NCBI GenBank assembly: GCA_036489315.1
Contig: DASXFZ010000044.1
Coordinates: forward strand, 86,304 to 150,303
Length of the DNA: 64,000 nucleotides
From: Candidatus Cybelea sp.
GTDB lineage: Bacteria > Vulcanimicrobiota > Vulcanimicrobiia > Vulcanimicrobiales > Vulcanimicrobiaceae
Direction: 5' to 3'
The position numbers and the translations under genes are program-made. The notes under the pieces were generated by a model, which had not been told where the DNA came from, ran no database searches, and saw nothing but the letters and a program-made list of their open reading frames with translations. Below, piece by piece: positions 1 through 7,781 of the stretch (within the stretch, counting starts at the first letter, position 1; each line of letters opens with the position of its first letter).

Positions 1-513
1 GGCCGCGCACAGGGTAACCCACGGCAGCTCGCAGATGCCCGCGACGTCGAGCGACGGAAAGGCCGAGAGCGCGCATCGCACGAGCAGGCTCAACGGCGCG
101 GTCATCAGCAGAATCTTCGCGCGAGGGCAGCGCCGGTGGATCTCTTCGAGCGCCCGCGACAGTTGCGGCCACGACCGCCAGGCCGCCGCGAAGCCTCCCG
201 GTCCGAGCCCTTCGTCGCCGCACAGGCCGTGACGCAGGGGAAAGGACTCATCGCGCGCGCGGGCGTCGTAGCCGCCGTATCGCGCCTGTAGAATCACGAC
301 GTCGGTACCCTGCAAATCGGCAAAATCCCTCGCGCACCGCGACGTAACCCGTTCGCCGGATAGGATGTCGATGGCGCGCCGTACCGCGCTAAGCCGCTCT
401 TCCGAGCGCCCGATGAGCGTAACGTCGAGCTCGGGCGCGAGCGAACGCAGTTCGGGCGTCATGAAGAGCGCCGGCGTGCTGGCCGCGCTGCCCCCGACGA
501 TCGCGATCTTCAA
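1..513 (-). CDS. Family 4 glycosidase, N-terminal part (runs off the left edge)
   Basis: The minus-strand frame is open from a TTG at 513 to base 1, giving the first 171 residues. It begins 'KIAIVGGSAAS', a Rossmann NAD-binding start, followed by 'LDVTLIGRSEERL', as in glycoside hydrolase family 4. The segment 'GICELP' matches the position of the Mn-binding cysteine motif of that family. The usual Asn-Pro of the 'TNP' motif reads 'TAP' here. GH4 enzymes cleave alpha- or beta-glycosides by a redox mechanism using NAD and a divalent metal. The TTG overlaps the stop of the upstream ROK kinase as TTGA, so it is the last visible gene of a coupled operon. The catalytic C-terminal half is outside the window, so substrate class cannot be assigned. 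Confidence 0.72.
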   Translation of the reverse strand, partial: MKIAIVGGSAASTPALFMTPELRSLAPELDVTLIGRSEERLSAVRRAIDILSGERVTSRCARDFADLQGTDVVILQARYGGYDARARDESFPLRHGLCGDEGLGPGGFAAAWRSWPQLSRALEEIHRRCPRAKILLMTAPLSLLVRCALSAFPSLDVAGICELPWVTLCAA

Positions 514-1520
514 CGAACGGCCTCGCACCGCGCGCGGTAAAAGGCGGCCGCGCCGGCCAAGCAGACATCCTCGATTTCGTCGTAAATGGTAAGGCTGCCG
601 CTGCGCCAGAGCGGGAACGCTTGCGAGCCCAATAGCTCGACGAGCTGCGCGCCGAGCACGTCGTGATAGACCGGGCCGAGCCGCTGCGCAAAACCTCCGA
701 TCGCGACGATGCGATCGAGGCCGGCCGCGGCTACGAGCGAGGAGAGGACTCGAGCCAAAGGCTGCGCCGCCGTGCGAATTATCGAGAGCGCCCAGGCGTC
801 GCCCGCAAGCGCCGCGGGGATCAGATGCTCTTCGTTGGTGATCTCGGCGGGTCCGGCGCCGTCGCGCCGAGCGATCCGCGAGCTCGCGAAGGCCGCGGGT
901 TGTGCGCGCGCCATGCGCCGCGCCAGCCGCTGCGTGCCGCGCCCCGACGAGATCGCGCCGAGATGCCCGCGGCCGCCGCAGTCGCACGCCGGGGCCTCGG
1001 GGGACGTATCGACGACGATATGGCCGATCTCTCCGGCGAAGCCGGTATCGAGGACGCGGTCGGGGTGGCGGCGATCGTAGAGTTTGCCGCCGATTCCGCT
1101 GCTGACCGTCACCACGAAAAAGCGCTCGGCGTCGAGGCGTTGCGAGAGATACCACGCCGCCGCGGAAACGTCGTTGATCAAGTGCACGCGGCGCCCGGTT
1201 CGCGACTGCAGCTCGCCGGCGATGTCGGGAATCGGGCCGGCCCGCGCTCCCAGGATCGTGGGTGCGGCGAGAAGGCGGCAACCCGCGACGACCGGCCCGG
1301 GGACCGAAAAAGCGATGGCGTCGCCGGTATCGTTGTCGCGGCTCGCGTCGCGCACGTAGCCGGCGATCGAATCGAGGATCGATTCCCACAACTCCGCGCC
1401 GTTTGCCGCGGGGTGAAAGTTGCTGATTTTTCGGCGCGCGTAGGAGTGGAGCTCTCCGTCGTCGCTCGCCACCGCCAATCGAAGGTGCGTACCTCCGGCG
1501 TCTACCGCAATGACGGGCAC
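510..1520 (-). CDS. ROK-family sugar/cyclitol kinase
   Basis: The 336-residue protein starts with the ASKHA phosphate-1 loop 'DAGGTH' (7-12). It carries an Asn-Asp pair at 116-117 (likely catalytic Asp), 'SSGIGG' at 140-145 and 'EIGH' at 164-167. The ROK zinc motif follows at 179-186, but its third cysteine is replaced by His186. It should phosphorylate a sugar or sugar-like substrate with ATP in the cytoplasm. It starts at GTG 12 bp after a sugar-phosphate cyclase gene and overlaps a GH4 glycosidase gene by 4 nt. Known C7-cyclitol kinases (ValC, AcbM) are ROK-like and accompany such cyclases, so a cyclitol kinase is a reasonable inference. A glucokinase is the alternative. Confidence 0.8.
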   Translation of the reverse strand: MPVIAVDAGGTHLRLAVASDDGELHSYARRKISNFHPAANGAELWESILDSIAGYVRDASRDNDTGDAIAFSVPGPVVAGCRLLAAPTILGARAGPIPDIAGELQSRTGRRVHLINDVSAAAWYLSQRLDAERFFVVTVSSGIGGKLYDRRHPDRVLDTGFAGEIGHIVVDTSPEAPACDCGGRGHLGAISSGRGTQRLARRMARAQPAAFASSRIARRDGAGPAEITNEEHLIPAALAGDAWALSIIRTAAQPLARVLSSLVAAAGLDRIVAIGGFAQRLGPVYHDVLGAQLVELLGSQAFPLWRSGSLTIYDEIEDVCLAGAAAFYRARCEAVR

Positions 1521-1532
1521 GGCGCCGGTTTG

Positions 1533-3398
1533 CTAACTGGCCGCCGGCGTGCTTGCAGCCGAAGCTCTGGCCACCGCGGCAAGCGCGGCCCGGCACTCGT
1601 CGGCCTCGACGCGCTGCAAGAAGCCGCATTTTCCGACCGCGACGGGTATCGGAAAGTTTAACTGTCCGCCGCGATGCGCTTTGACCTCGTCGAGCGCTTC
1701 GGTGAGCAGCTTTACCGTGCACGAGTCATCGGTCGCGCGAAGCCCGGCAACGTCGTACAGCGCCGCCATTCGTTCGAGCAGCGATACGGGGCAGAGCCTG
1801 CGGCGCACGGCAATCGCCGTCGAAAGCAGCATGTCGATCGCGACCGCCTCGCCGTGCTGCAGGCGGTAGTTGCTGCGTATCTCGAGCGTCGGGCTGAAGG
1901 AGTGCCCGAAGTCCACCGCACGTTTGAGGTTGTCTTCGTAGAGATTGGGCGCCAATTCTACCATCATAGCCGCCGCAGAGCGGTCGAGCACCTCGCGCGC
2001 GATTGCGCTCGGCGACTGAAATGAGGAACGCAGCAGCTCCTCGAGGTGGTCTTCCAAGAGCTCGAAGAGTTCGGCATCTGCCGCAACGGCGATCTTGATG
2101 ATCTCGGCGACGCCGCAGGCGAGTTCGCGAGGCGGCGCGGTGCGCAAAAATGCCGCGTCGTTGAGGACGCCGAGCGGCGGGTAAAAGGTTCCGAGAAGGT
2201 TTTTGTGTCTGCTGAAATTTACGCCTTGTTTGATCCCGACGGCGACGTCGACCATGCCGAGCAGCGTCGTCGGGATCCGCACGAAAGCGACCCCGCGGCG
2301 ATAGAGCGCCGCAGCCGTCCCGGCGATATCGAGAACGACCCCGCCGCCGACGCCGGCGATGACGCCGTCGCGCGGAAGCCCCGCGGCGATCGCCGCCCGG
2401 CAGACGCGCTCGACCTGCCGGAGATCCTTGTTTGACTCGCCCGCCTTGAGCGTGATGATCCCGAAGACGTTGAGATAGCGCGCGGCATAGGCGCGCAGCT
2501 GCGCTCCGTAGAGTGCGTCGATGCGCTCGTCCACGGCCAGCAGCAGAGGGCGTCTCCCGACCAGATCGGCGAAGGCCGTGGTCTGTGCGTCGAAGACCGG
2601 CGACGTCAATTGCGTAACGGTGTACGCAACCTCGCGCGTTGCGTGCATCGACAACGACGTCGCCGCATCCGAAACGCTCGTTCGCACGTGGTTTTGCGCG
2701 CGGGCCGGCGCGAGCGCGGCAATCGTTCCTCGGCGGACGGCTTCTTCGGTGAGGACGGCGACGGGAAAACAGCCTTCGCGGCCGAGTGCCTCGATGCACG
2801 CTGCAATGCGGCGCGCGAGTTCGGCGCCGACGTGTTCTGACGCTGCGATGACCGCCGTGCGGTAGCCGAAGTCGCGAGCGATTCGCAGCGGCGCGCTCAG
2901 CAGACTCGCGACGCGTTCGGCCGCGTCTTGAGGCAGGGCGCGTGCCTCGAGCCGTGCGAGGTTTTCCACCTGCAAAAGCTCGCAGAGGCTCGACTCATGG
3001 GGACGGATGCGTGCGCTGCGAGCCCCGCCGGCACGGGTCACGAGTGAAAGCGTTCCCCTCCCCGCGAAATCGATGAGTACGAAGCGCTCCAGAGTGCTGG
3101 GGGCCGCATCGGCCAGCGCCGCCGGCCGGGACTGCACGTAGAATGGCACGCGAGGCTCCCGCCGGCTCGCTGCAGGCGCCAGAATGCAAGCGCTCTCGAC
3201 AACGACGACTTTGGAGACGGTCGGAAACTCCGCAAGGACGGCATCAACGAGCCGGCCCGCGGCGCCGTTGCGCCGGTCGGCCTTTAATCGTAACGGGGCG
3301 TGGCAGATCTCACGCAGCGTCGTTTGGTCGAGGACCGTAACGCGCGAAGTGGCCTTGTCGTAAAGCTCCACGAAGCCGAGATGTGGCGAGGTTCCCAT
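1533..3398 (-). CDS. Two-domain protein: unknown N-terminal domain plus sugar-phosphate cyclase (2-epi-5-epi-valiolone synthase-like)
   Basis: The 621-residue protein is far longer than a normal 3-dehydroquinate synthase (about 360). Residues about 275-615 form the cyclase: 'LKAGESNK' (317-324), the NAD loop 'GVGGGVVLD' (349-357), 'PTTLLG' (376-381), 'VGIKQGVNF' (387-395), 'HKNLLGTFYPP' and a later 'GHSFSPTLE' metal/His motif. Dehydroquinate synthases normally read VGGK where this protein has VGIK; VGIK is seen in cyclases that use sedoheptulose 7-phosphate. Residues 1-270 match no family I recognise; stretches such as 'VLIDFAGRGTLSLV' recall a degenerate actin-like (ASKHA) fold. I chose ATG 3398; a TTG at 3413 would add five residues. 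It leads the operon with the ROK kinase and the GH4 enzyme. Confidence 0.75.
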   Translation of the reverse strand: MGTSPHLGFVELYDKATSRVTVLDQTTLREICHAPLRLKADRRNGAAGRLVDAVLAEFPTVSKVVVVESACILAPAASRREPRVPFYVQSRPAALADAAPSTLERFVLIDFAGRGTLSLVTRAGGARSARIRPHESSLCELLQVENLARLEARALPQDAAERVASLLSAPLRIARDFGYRTAVIAASEHVGAELARRIAACIEALGREGCFPVAVLTEEAVRRGTIAALAPARAQNHVRTSVSDAATSLSMHATREVAYTVTQLTSPVFDAQTTAFADLVGRRPLLLAVDERIDALYGAQLRAYAARYLNVFGIITLKAGESNKDLRQVERVCRAAIAAGLPRDGVIAGVGGGVVLDIAGTAAALYRRGVAFVRIPTTLLGMVDVAVGIKQGVNFSRHKNLLGTFYPPLGVLNDAAFLRTAPPRELACGVAEIIKIAVAADAELFELLEDHLEELLRSSFQSPSAIAREVLDRSAAAMMVELAPNLYEDNLKRAVDFGHSFSPTLEIRSNYRLQHGEAVAIDMLLSTAIAVRRRLCPVSLLERMAALYDVAGLRATDDSCTVKLLTEALDEVKAHRGGQLNFPIPVAVGKCGFLQRVEADECRAALAAVARASAASTPAAS

Positions 3399-3639
3399 AG
3401 CGTTGCGGGCCAACCTTTCATTGGCGAGCGCTTTTTCTCGTTAAGAATACCTCAAAAACGACGAACTTCGCACGGTCGCTCGGACCATCGTTAACAGCAT
3501 TCTCTCCCACATACGAGAGCTGCGAGTGGGTCTTTCGACACGCTCGGCGGGACGGTCGTCGCGACAAGCCGGGGCGTTTGGGTCGAATGAGCGCGGCGCG
3601 GCTTTGCCCAAAGCTGCAAAGAGAAGGAGCGATAATCCG

Positions 3640-4524
3640 GTGATAGCAGTCTCGGCGGCCGCGCTGGCGGCCTGCGGCCTTTTCGGCAGGAATAATACCT
3701 ACACGAAGCCGGTGCTCGGCGCGGCGGCCGATCGCAACAGCCGGCGCTACATTGCGTCGATGGTTTCGGCCGGCAACTCGGGCGGCTTCTGGATTGCGCC
3801 CGATCCGGTAGAATTCGTGAACCTCGCCGACGGCCGCACTCCTCTGCTGACCGTTGCCCGCAAGGTTGCGTACCACCAGTTTCCCAGCCCCTATCCGTGG
3901 CAGCAAAACTTCCGGATCGAACCGCTGAGCGACGCGCATTCGATCGTCGTTCAAACCCAGAGTTGCCGCGTTTACGAAGCGTGGAATACGAGCTTCGCCA
4001 ACGGCGTGCTCTCGGCGTACAGCGGCGCGAATTGGAGCTTGCGCGAGCCTTTCGCACCTTTGCGGCCGGGCACACCCTCGGCGATGTCCTCGGGCCTATC
4101 GCTGTACGGCGGAATGGTGCGTTGGGAGGAGGTCGCCGGCGGCGCGGTACGCCACGCGCTCGTGTGGGCGGCCCCGGCCGGAACCGTCGCGCAGTGGAGC
4201 TTCGTTTCGCCCGCGAGCGATGCCGAGGGCATCGCGTTCAAAGGCAGCGACGCCTATCAACTGCCCTACGGGGCGCGGCTGCGGCTGCGATCGTCCTTCG
4301 ACGTTTCGCGCTTCGGTCCGCAGAGCGCCGCGATCGCGCGCGCGATGAAAACCTACGGCATCTACTTAGCGGACACGGCGCGCGGCAACGAGCTCTACAA
4401 CGCGTTGGCGCTCGACGGAACAAACCGTTGGGACCGGCGCGATTTGGCATCGCTCGACGCAATTCATATCAGCGACTTCGACGTCGTCGCGCTGCACAGA
4501 GTACAGCGAGTTCCGGGCCGCTAG
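3640..4524 (+). CDS. Secreted lipoprotein of an uncharacterised family (paralogue of 9314-10306)
   Basis: GTG 3640 is chosen because AGAAGGAG lies 10 nt upstream at 3622-3629 and the product begins with a short signal sequence ending in the lipobox 'LAAC' (lipidated Cys near residue 11). The GTG at 3526 would add a poor signal. The mature protein has the marks of a widespread secreted family without known function: 'SCRVYEAW', 'GGMVRWEEV', 'AVRHAL', 'YGARLRLRSSF' and 'KTYGIYLAD'. It shares these with the protein encoded at 9314-10306, so the two are duplicates bracketing the phosphoesterase region. Its stop is 1 bp from the stop of the convergent HD gene. The predicted site is the outer leaf of the envelope. 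Confidence 0.75.
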   Translation: MIAVSAAALAACGLFGRNNTYTKPVLGAAADRNSRRYIASMVSAGNSGGFWIAPDPVEFVNLADGRTPLLTVARKVAYHQFPSPYPWQQNFRIEPLSDAHSIVVQTQSCRVYEAWNTSFANGVLSAYSGANWSLREPFAPLRPGTPSAMSSGLSLYGGMVRWEEVAGGAVRHALVWAAPAGTVAQWSFVSPASDAEGIAFKGSDAYQLPYGARLRLRSSFDVSRFGPQSAAIARAMKTYGIYLADTARGNELYNALALDGTNRWDRRDLASLDAIHISDFDVVALHRVQRVPGR

Positions 4525-4525
4525 C

Positions 4526-5194
4526 CTACATCGCCTTTCCGTCGAACGTTTCGGTCTGCAGGTCGTCGAGGAACCGCGCGAGCTCTGCGGCGCGCTGCGC
4601 CCCGATGCGCTGTGCCGTCCTGGTAATCAGCCGGGCTGGAATCTCTTTGACGAAGGTTCGCAGCGTTTTGACCGCCGGCGCGAAGCTTTCGGCGGTCTCG
4701 CCGGTCAGCGAGATCATCCGCGCGGCACCGATCTCACCCAAGAAATCGAGTGAGTCGGCATCGTGGAGAACGATCGCTTCGGGCTGCTTTCCGGGATCGC
4801 TGTAGTACATGTGGCCCCGCTCGGCCGCTTGCACGGCGGGGAACTTTTCCATCGGAAAACCGGCAGCGCGCAGGATCGCACCGCTCTCCTGCGCGGCGCA
4901 CTCGCCGTGCTCGAGCTTCTTGCCGGGGCACGGCATGAAGGCCGCCATATCGTGCAGGAACGCCGCGGCGAAGAGTACGTCGGTATCGACTTTCAAACCG
5001 TCGCCCTGCGCCAGTTCCAGTGCGACGCGATAGTTGCGCTCTGAGTGCTGCCACCCCCAAGCCGGATGATGGAACTTCGCGCGGGCGAGATCGTAGATTG
5101 TCACCTTCCACGGTGCGTCGAGCGGAATGCCGGTGGCCGTCTGGCTCGCCGGCGCAACCGCGAGTAAGAGCGCGGTGAACGCAGCTACGATCAT
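4526..5194 (-). CDS. Exported HD-domain phosphohydrolase-like protein
   Basis: The 222-residue protein has an N-terminal hydrophobic signal (about 1-20). The HD superfamily pattern follows: His in 'WGWQHSERN', 'FLHDM' and a late 'HDADSLDFLG'. These residues normally bind a divalent metal and hydrolyse phosphate esters. ATG 5194 has GGAGGA about 7 nt upstream. HD proteins are usually cytoplasmic, so an apparent signal peptide is unusual; it may be a membrane anchor. The gene is convergent with the lipoprotein gene ending at 4524. Substrate is unknown. Confidence 0.8.
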   Translation of the reverse strand: MIVAAFTALLLAVAPASQTATGIPLDAPWKVTIYDLARAKFHHPAWGWQHSERNYRVALELAQGDGLKVDTDVLFAAAFLHDMAAFMPCPGKKLEHGECAAQESGAILRAAGFPMEKFPAVQAAERGHMYYSDPGKQPEAIVLHDADSLDFLGEIGAARMISLTGETAESFAPAVKTLRTFVKEIPARLITRTAQRIGAQRAAELARFLDDLQTETFDGKAM

Positions 5195-5278
5195 CTCGAT
5201 ATCCTCCTGCCTGGGATGCTGCTCGATACGCTTCGCCGAGCATTGCTGCGTTCCGCCGAAGAGTCTACTCGCCCGCGC

Positions 5279-5751
5279 TTACGCCGGGCGCGCCACGTGC
5301 CAGTGCCCGCCGGCAAAGGGAATGCCTTCGCCGTTGGCTTGATCCGGGCCCGAGTCGCCCGCGTACGTGTAGAGCGGGTGGTTCTTGTAGTCCCACTGCA
5401 TCCCGGTCCCGTCCGAACGAGTGACGATCGTAAAGCTGCCTGCCGAACTCGCGGCGGCGTTCGGAGCATTTACGAACCAGGTGGTCAGGCAGCCGCCGGT
5501 GCATTTGCCGCCCGTCGGAGTGTCGACATCGAGAAAATAGAGCGTTCGATGATTAGAAGCGCTGACGAAGGCCGGTGCGCCGGCAACGGTTTGCTTTACC
5601 GGCAGGTTCGCATTTTGCGGTGGGCTCGGCGGCGGCAGCCCGCCGTACGATGCGGCGTTCGACCCGCCGGCACCGCCGCCGCATGCGGCAAGCGCGCCGC
5701 CCCCAGGACGGCCGCAATTAGTGAAGATTTTCTGAACATCTTTTCGTGCAT
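5279..5751 (-). pseudogene. PF03640-type secreted-repeat lipoprotein, frameshifted in the signal peptide
   Basis: From ATG 5751 (AGGAG just upstream) the reading frame encodes a signal start 'MFRKSSLIAAVLG' and then loses sense and stops. In the neighbouring frame the same DNA reads through a perfect lipobox 'ALAAC' into a complete domain with 'NHRTLYFLDVDTP', 'CTGGCLTTW', 'HPLYTYAGD' and 'GGHWHVARP', ending at a TAA at 5279-5281. This is the 'secreted repeat of unknown function' family (COG4315/PF03640). The two frames join at a G-rich tract around 5694-5703, where one extra G would restore one ORF of about 157 residues. The span of 473 nt is one short of a multiple of three. It is either a recent null mutation or a homopolymer sequencing error. 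Confidence 0.75.
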
Positions 5752-5804
5752 TCTCCTCATAACGTGTTGGAATACTTATCTGGAACGCACGATAAATGCT
5801 CGGA

Positions 5805-5834
5805 GTAAAAAAAGTGTGAGGCCCCGTTTAGGCC
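5805..5834 (-). terminator. Weak candidate terminator after the small lipoprotein gene
   Basis: On the minus strand the bases just after the stop of the 5835-6188 gene contain two GGCC blocks able to pair around a short loop, followed by a run of seven T. The stem is only about 4-5 bp, so confidence is low. Confidence 0.3.
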
Positions 5835-6188
5835 CTACTTCGTCGAGCGAATGTAGGTGACGGCGGAGTTACCGTTGGTGTCTTTTACTTGGATCTGCTC
5901 GGTATCGAGTTTCGAGCACGTGAGGCCTTGCGGCACGACCGTCCACGCGCCGCCCGTCGTCACCGGCGATTGAACCACCCAGCACTCTCCGTGGGTTGTG
6001 TCGGCGGTGAACTCCCCGGTGTAACCGTCTTCAACCGCCGTTAGCGTGAAGGACGATTGGATTGACTCCGGCGCGGGATTGCTCGCGGTGCCGTTGGGGC
6101 TCAACCGAATGACGTTGGGCATGTAGTCTGAGTGAGTACACGCGGCCAAAACTGCCGCGGCGGCGAGCCCAACGAAAAGACGGTACAC
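5835..6188 (-). CDS. Small lipoprotein of unknown function
   Basis: The 117-residue product starts at GTG with 'MYRLFVGLAAAAVLAAC', a clean signal sequence with lipobox 'LAAC' at Cys17. The mature part contains two cysteines (in 'HGECW' and 'LTCSK') that could form a disulfide, and is rich in Thr and Val, suggesting a small beta-sandwich. I recognise no family. It lies between the broken PF03640-type lipoprotein and a phosphoesterase, all on the minus strand, in a block of envelope proteins. Confidence 0.6.
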   Translation of the reverse strand: MYRLFVGLAAAAVLAACTHSDYMPNVIRLSPNGTASNPAPESIQSSFTLTAVEDGYTGEFTADTTHGECWVVQSPVTTGGAWTVVPQGLTCSKLDTEQIQVKDTNGNSAVTYIRSTK

Positions 6189-6284
6189 TCAAGCGTTGAT
6201 TGGTTCGGATTCGGGAGCGCACCTTCTCGCCGAGCGGTTAGAATCAAGCCGGCGGCTCCCCGTTGCCGGAGAGCCGCCGGTCGC

Positions 6285-7577
6285 CTATTTCGCCGGGATG
6301 CGATTGAACTTGCGAGGCTTTTGCGTGAAATCGAAGACGTCGCCGATGCTCGTGGCGCGAGTATCGGTCGTGCCGAGCCGTCCCAGATTCCAGTTGTCTT
6401 CGACGAAGCGGATGATGCTGCCGAATTCGTACTGAGTGTGGGAGACGTAGCTGGATTTCGCGTACGGCGAGACGACGATCATCGGTACGCGCATTCCGAG
6501 GCCGGCGTAGTCCAGCTGCGGCGGCGCCACGTGATCGTACCAGCCACCCCAGTCCTCCCAGACGACGATGACGGCGGTCGAGTTCCAGAACTTGCTCTTG
6601 CCGACGGCGTTGACGATCTTTGCAACCCACGCCGGCCCCTTATCGGACTTGTCGAAACCGGCATGGTCGGAGTTCTGGTCGTTTGGGGATATCCACGTGA
6701 CGTTCGCGAGCGAACCGCCGGCGAGGTCGCTGAAAAAGTTCGTCTCCGGCATCGAGACGTCGTTGCCCCAGTCCGGGCCGTGCCGAACCCCGCTGACGGC
6801 GTCGAAGGCGTTCCAATATGCCCCTGCGAGGCCCCCGTCAAAGAGCGGGGGTGCGTAGTACTTCCAAGAGAGGGACTTCGCATCGAGGAGGTCTGCAAGC
6901 GTGCTGTAAGTCATGCATGGGAACACCCCTTTCTTGATGTACTGCCCCGCGCTGGTGACGACCGGAACCGTTGTGCCGCTCTGTGCGTCGCAGCCCCACG
7001 GCCCGTGGCTGGGGAAGTCGACCATGCTTTCGTCGGCGTTAATCGCGGAGCTGCCGCGGATGAGGTCTTGGTGGGAGCTGAAGTCTCCGCTGTTCTCCGT
7101 TGGGAACATGTGATCGGCCAGCACGTATTGCCTGGCCATCGCCCAATATGGGCGAACCTGGGCCGGGTCGACGTACTGATACGCACACTTGGGGCACGGC
7201 TTACGGCTGACCCAGACCTTACTCCAGCCGTCCATCTGCCCGTTGTCGTAATCGACCTTGAAGGCCGCCCGGCTGTTCTGATAGAGCTTTCGAGTGTAGA
7301 GCTTGCTCTTTGTCAGCGCCACGGTTTGGCCGTTGGGCATCAGTCCGTTCGTCGTGCCGTCGGCGCCGGGAAACGTCGCAAAGAGATTATCGAAACTGCG
7401 ATTGGTTTGAATCACAATTACGACGTGCGAGATGCTGCCCGACGTGTTCCGATGAGCATTCGAGTGCGCTGCTTGAAGCGATTGCGCCGGCGTTACCGGT
7501 ACTGGCGAAGAGTTTGCACCGCTGCAGGCAGTTAAGGCGGCAGCTAAGGCGCAGAAAAGTAAATACCGCGATTTCAT
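6285..7577 (-). CDS. Phospholipase C/acid phosphatase-family lipoprotein with altered metal site
   Basis: Start ATG 7577 gives '[18 protein letters not shown]', a lipoprotein signal; an upstream in-frame extension has no signal character. The 430-residue protein belongs to the phosphoesterase family PF04185 and is clearly paralogous to the divergent gene at 7782, with shared blocks '[10 protein letters not shown]', 'HQDLIRG', 'SHGPWGCDA' and '[19 protein letters not shown]'. The metal-binding 'ENR/ENH' motif of the family reads 'QTNR' here (Glu to Thr), and the later Asp-Asp pair reads Glu-Asp ('WEDWGG'). In AcpA-type enzymes these residues hold the catalytic metal, so activity may be lost or changed. 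Confidence 0.82.
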   Translation of the reverse strand: MKSRYLLFCALAAALTACSGANSSPVPVTPAQSLQAAHSNAHRNTSGSISHVVIVIQTNRSFDNLFATFPGADGTTNGLMPNGQTVALTKSKLYTRKLYQNSRAAFKVDYDNGQMDGWSKVWVSRKPCPKCAYQYVDPAQVRPYWAMARQYVLADHMFPTENSGDFSSHQDLIRGSSAINADESMVDFPSHGPWGCDAQSGTTVPVVTSAGQYIKKGVFPCMTYSTLADLLDAKSLSWKYYAPPLFDGGLAGAYWNAFDAVSGVRHGPDWGNDVSMPETNFFSDLAGGSLANVTWISPNDQNSDHAGFDKSDKGPAWVAKIVNAVGKSKFWNSTAVIVVWEDWGGWYDHVAPPQLDYAGLGMRVPMIVVSPYAKSSYVSHTQYEFGSIIRFVEDNWNLGRLGTTDTRATSIGDVFDFTQKPRKFNRIPAK

Positions 7578-7636
7578 AAGCGTTTCGGTTCGCTGCGGCG
7601 CCTCGCGAATTCCCGTGCGAAATTGCGAAAATGCCC

Positions 7637-7722
7637 AAAATTGAGGCTTTCGGCTCACATTAAGGGACAAGGGTAGCGCCTTAAAAAACGAAATAGACCT
7701 ATAGGTCGGAAGCCTCAATTTT
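7637..7722. promoter_or_regulatory. Inverted repeat and palindrome between divergent phosphoesterase genes
   Basis: A perfect 13-bp inverted repeat (AAAATTGAGGCTT at 7637-7649 and its complement at 7710-7722) flanks about 60 bp. Inside lies a perfect 12-bp palindrome, GACCTATAGGTC, at 7696-7707. The region sits between the divergent starts at 7577 and 7782. It could be a shared operator and/or a long RNA hairpin; no known regulator site is recognised. The remainder of 7578-7781 shows no gene. Confidence 0.5.
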
Positions 7723-7781
7723 TGCCTCCAAGCGCTTCGACTGCGGGATAGCCGGGCGACGCGATCAAAGTTTACAGCACT

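Noticed and set aside
663..1661. Long plus-strand frame antisense to the ROK kinase gene
   Set aside because: Arg/Gly-rich composition typical of the reverse of a GC-rich gene; the minus-strand frame has full ROK motifs.
3418..3954. Minus-strand frame of 178 codons upstream of the cyclase gene
   Set aside because: It is antisense to the lipoprotein gene at 3640, has shadow-type composition and no recognisable motif.
6132..7535. 467-codon plus-strand frame opposite the phosphoesterase
   Set aside because: No domain motifs; the minus strand encodes clear PF04185 motifs and a lipoprotein signal.
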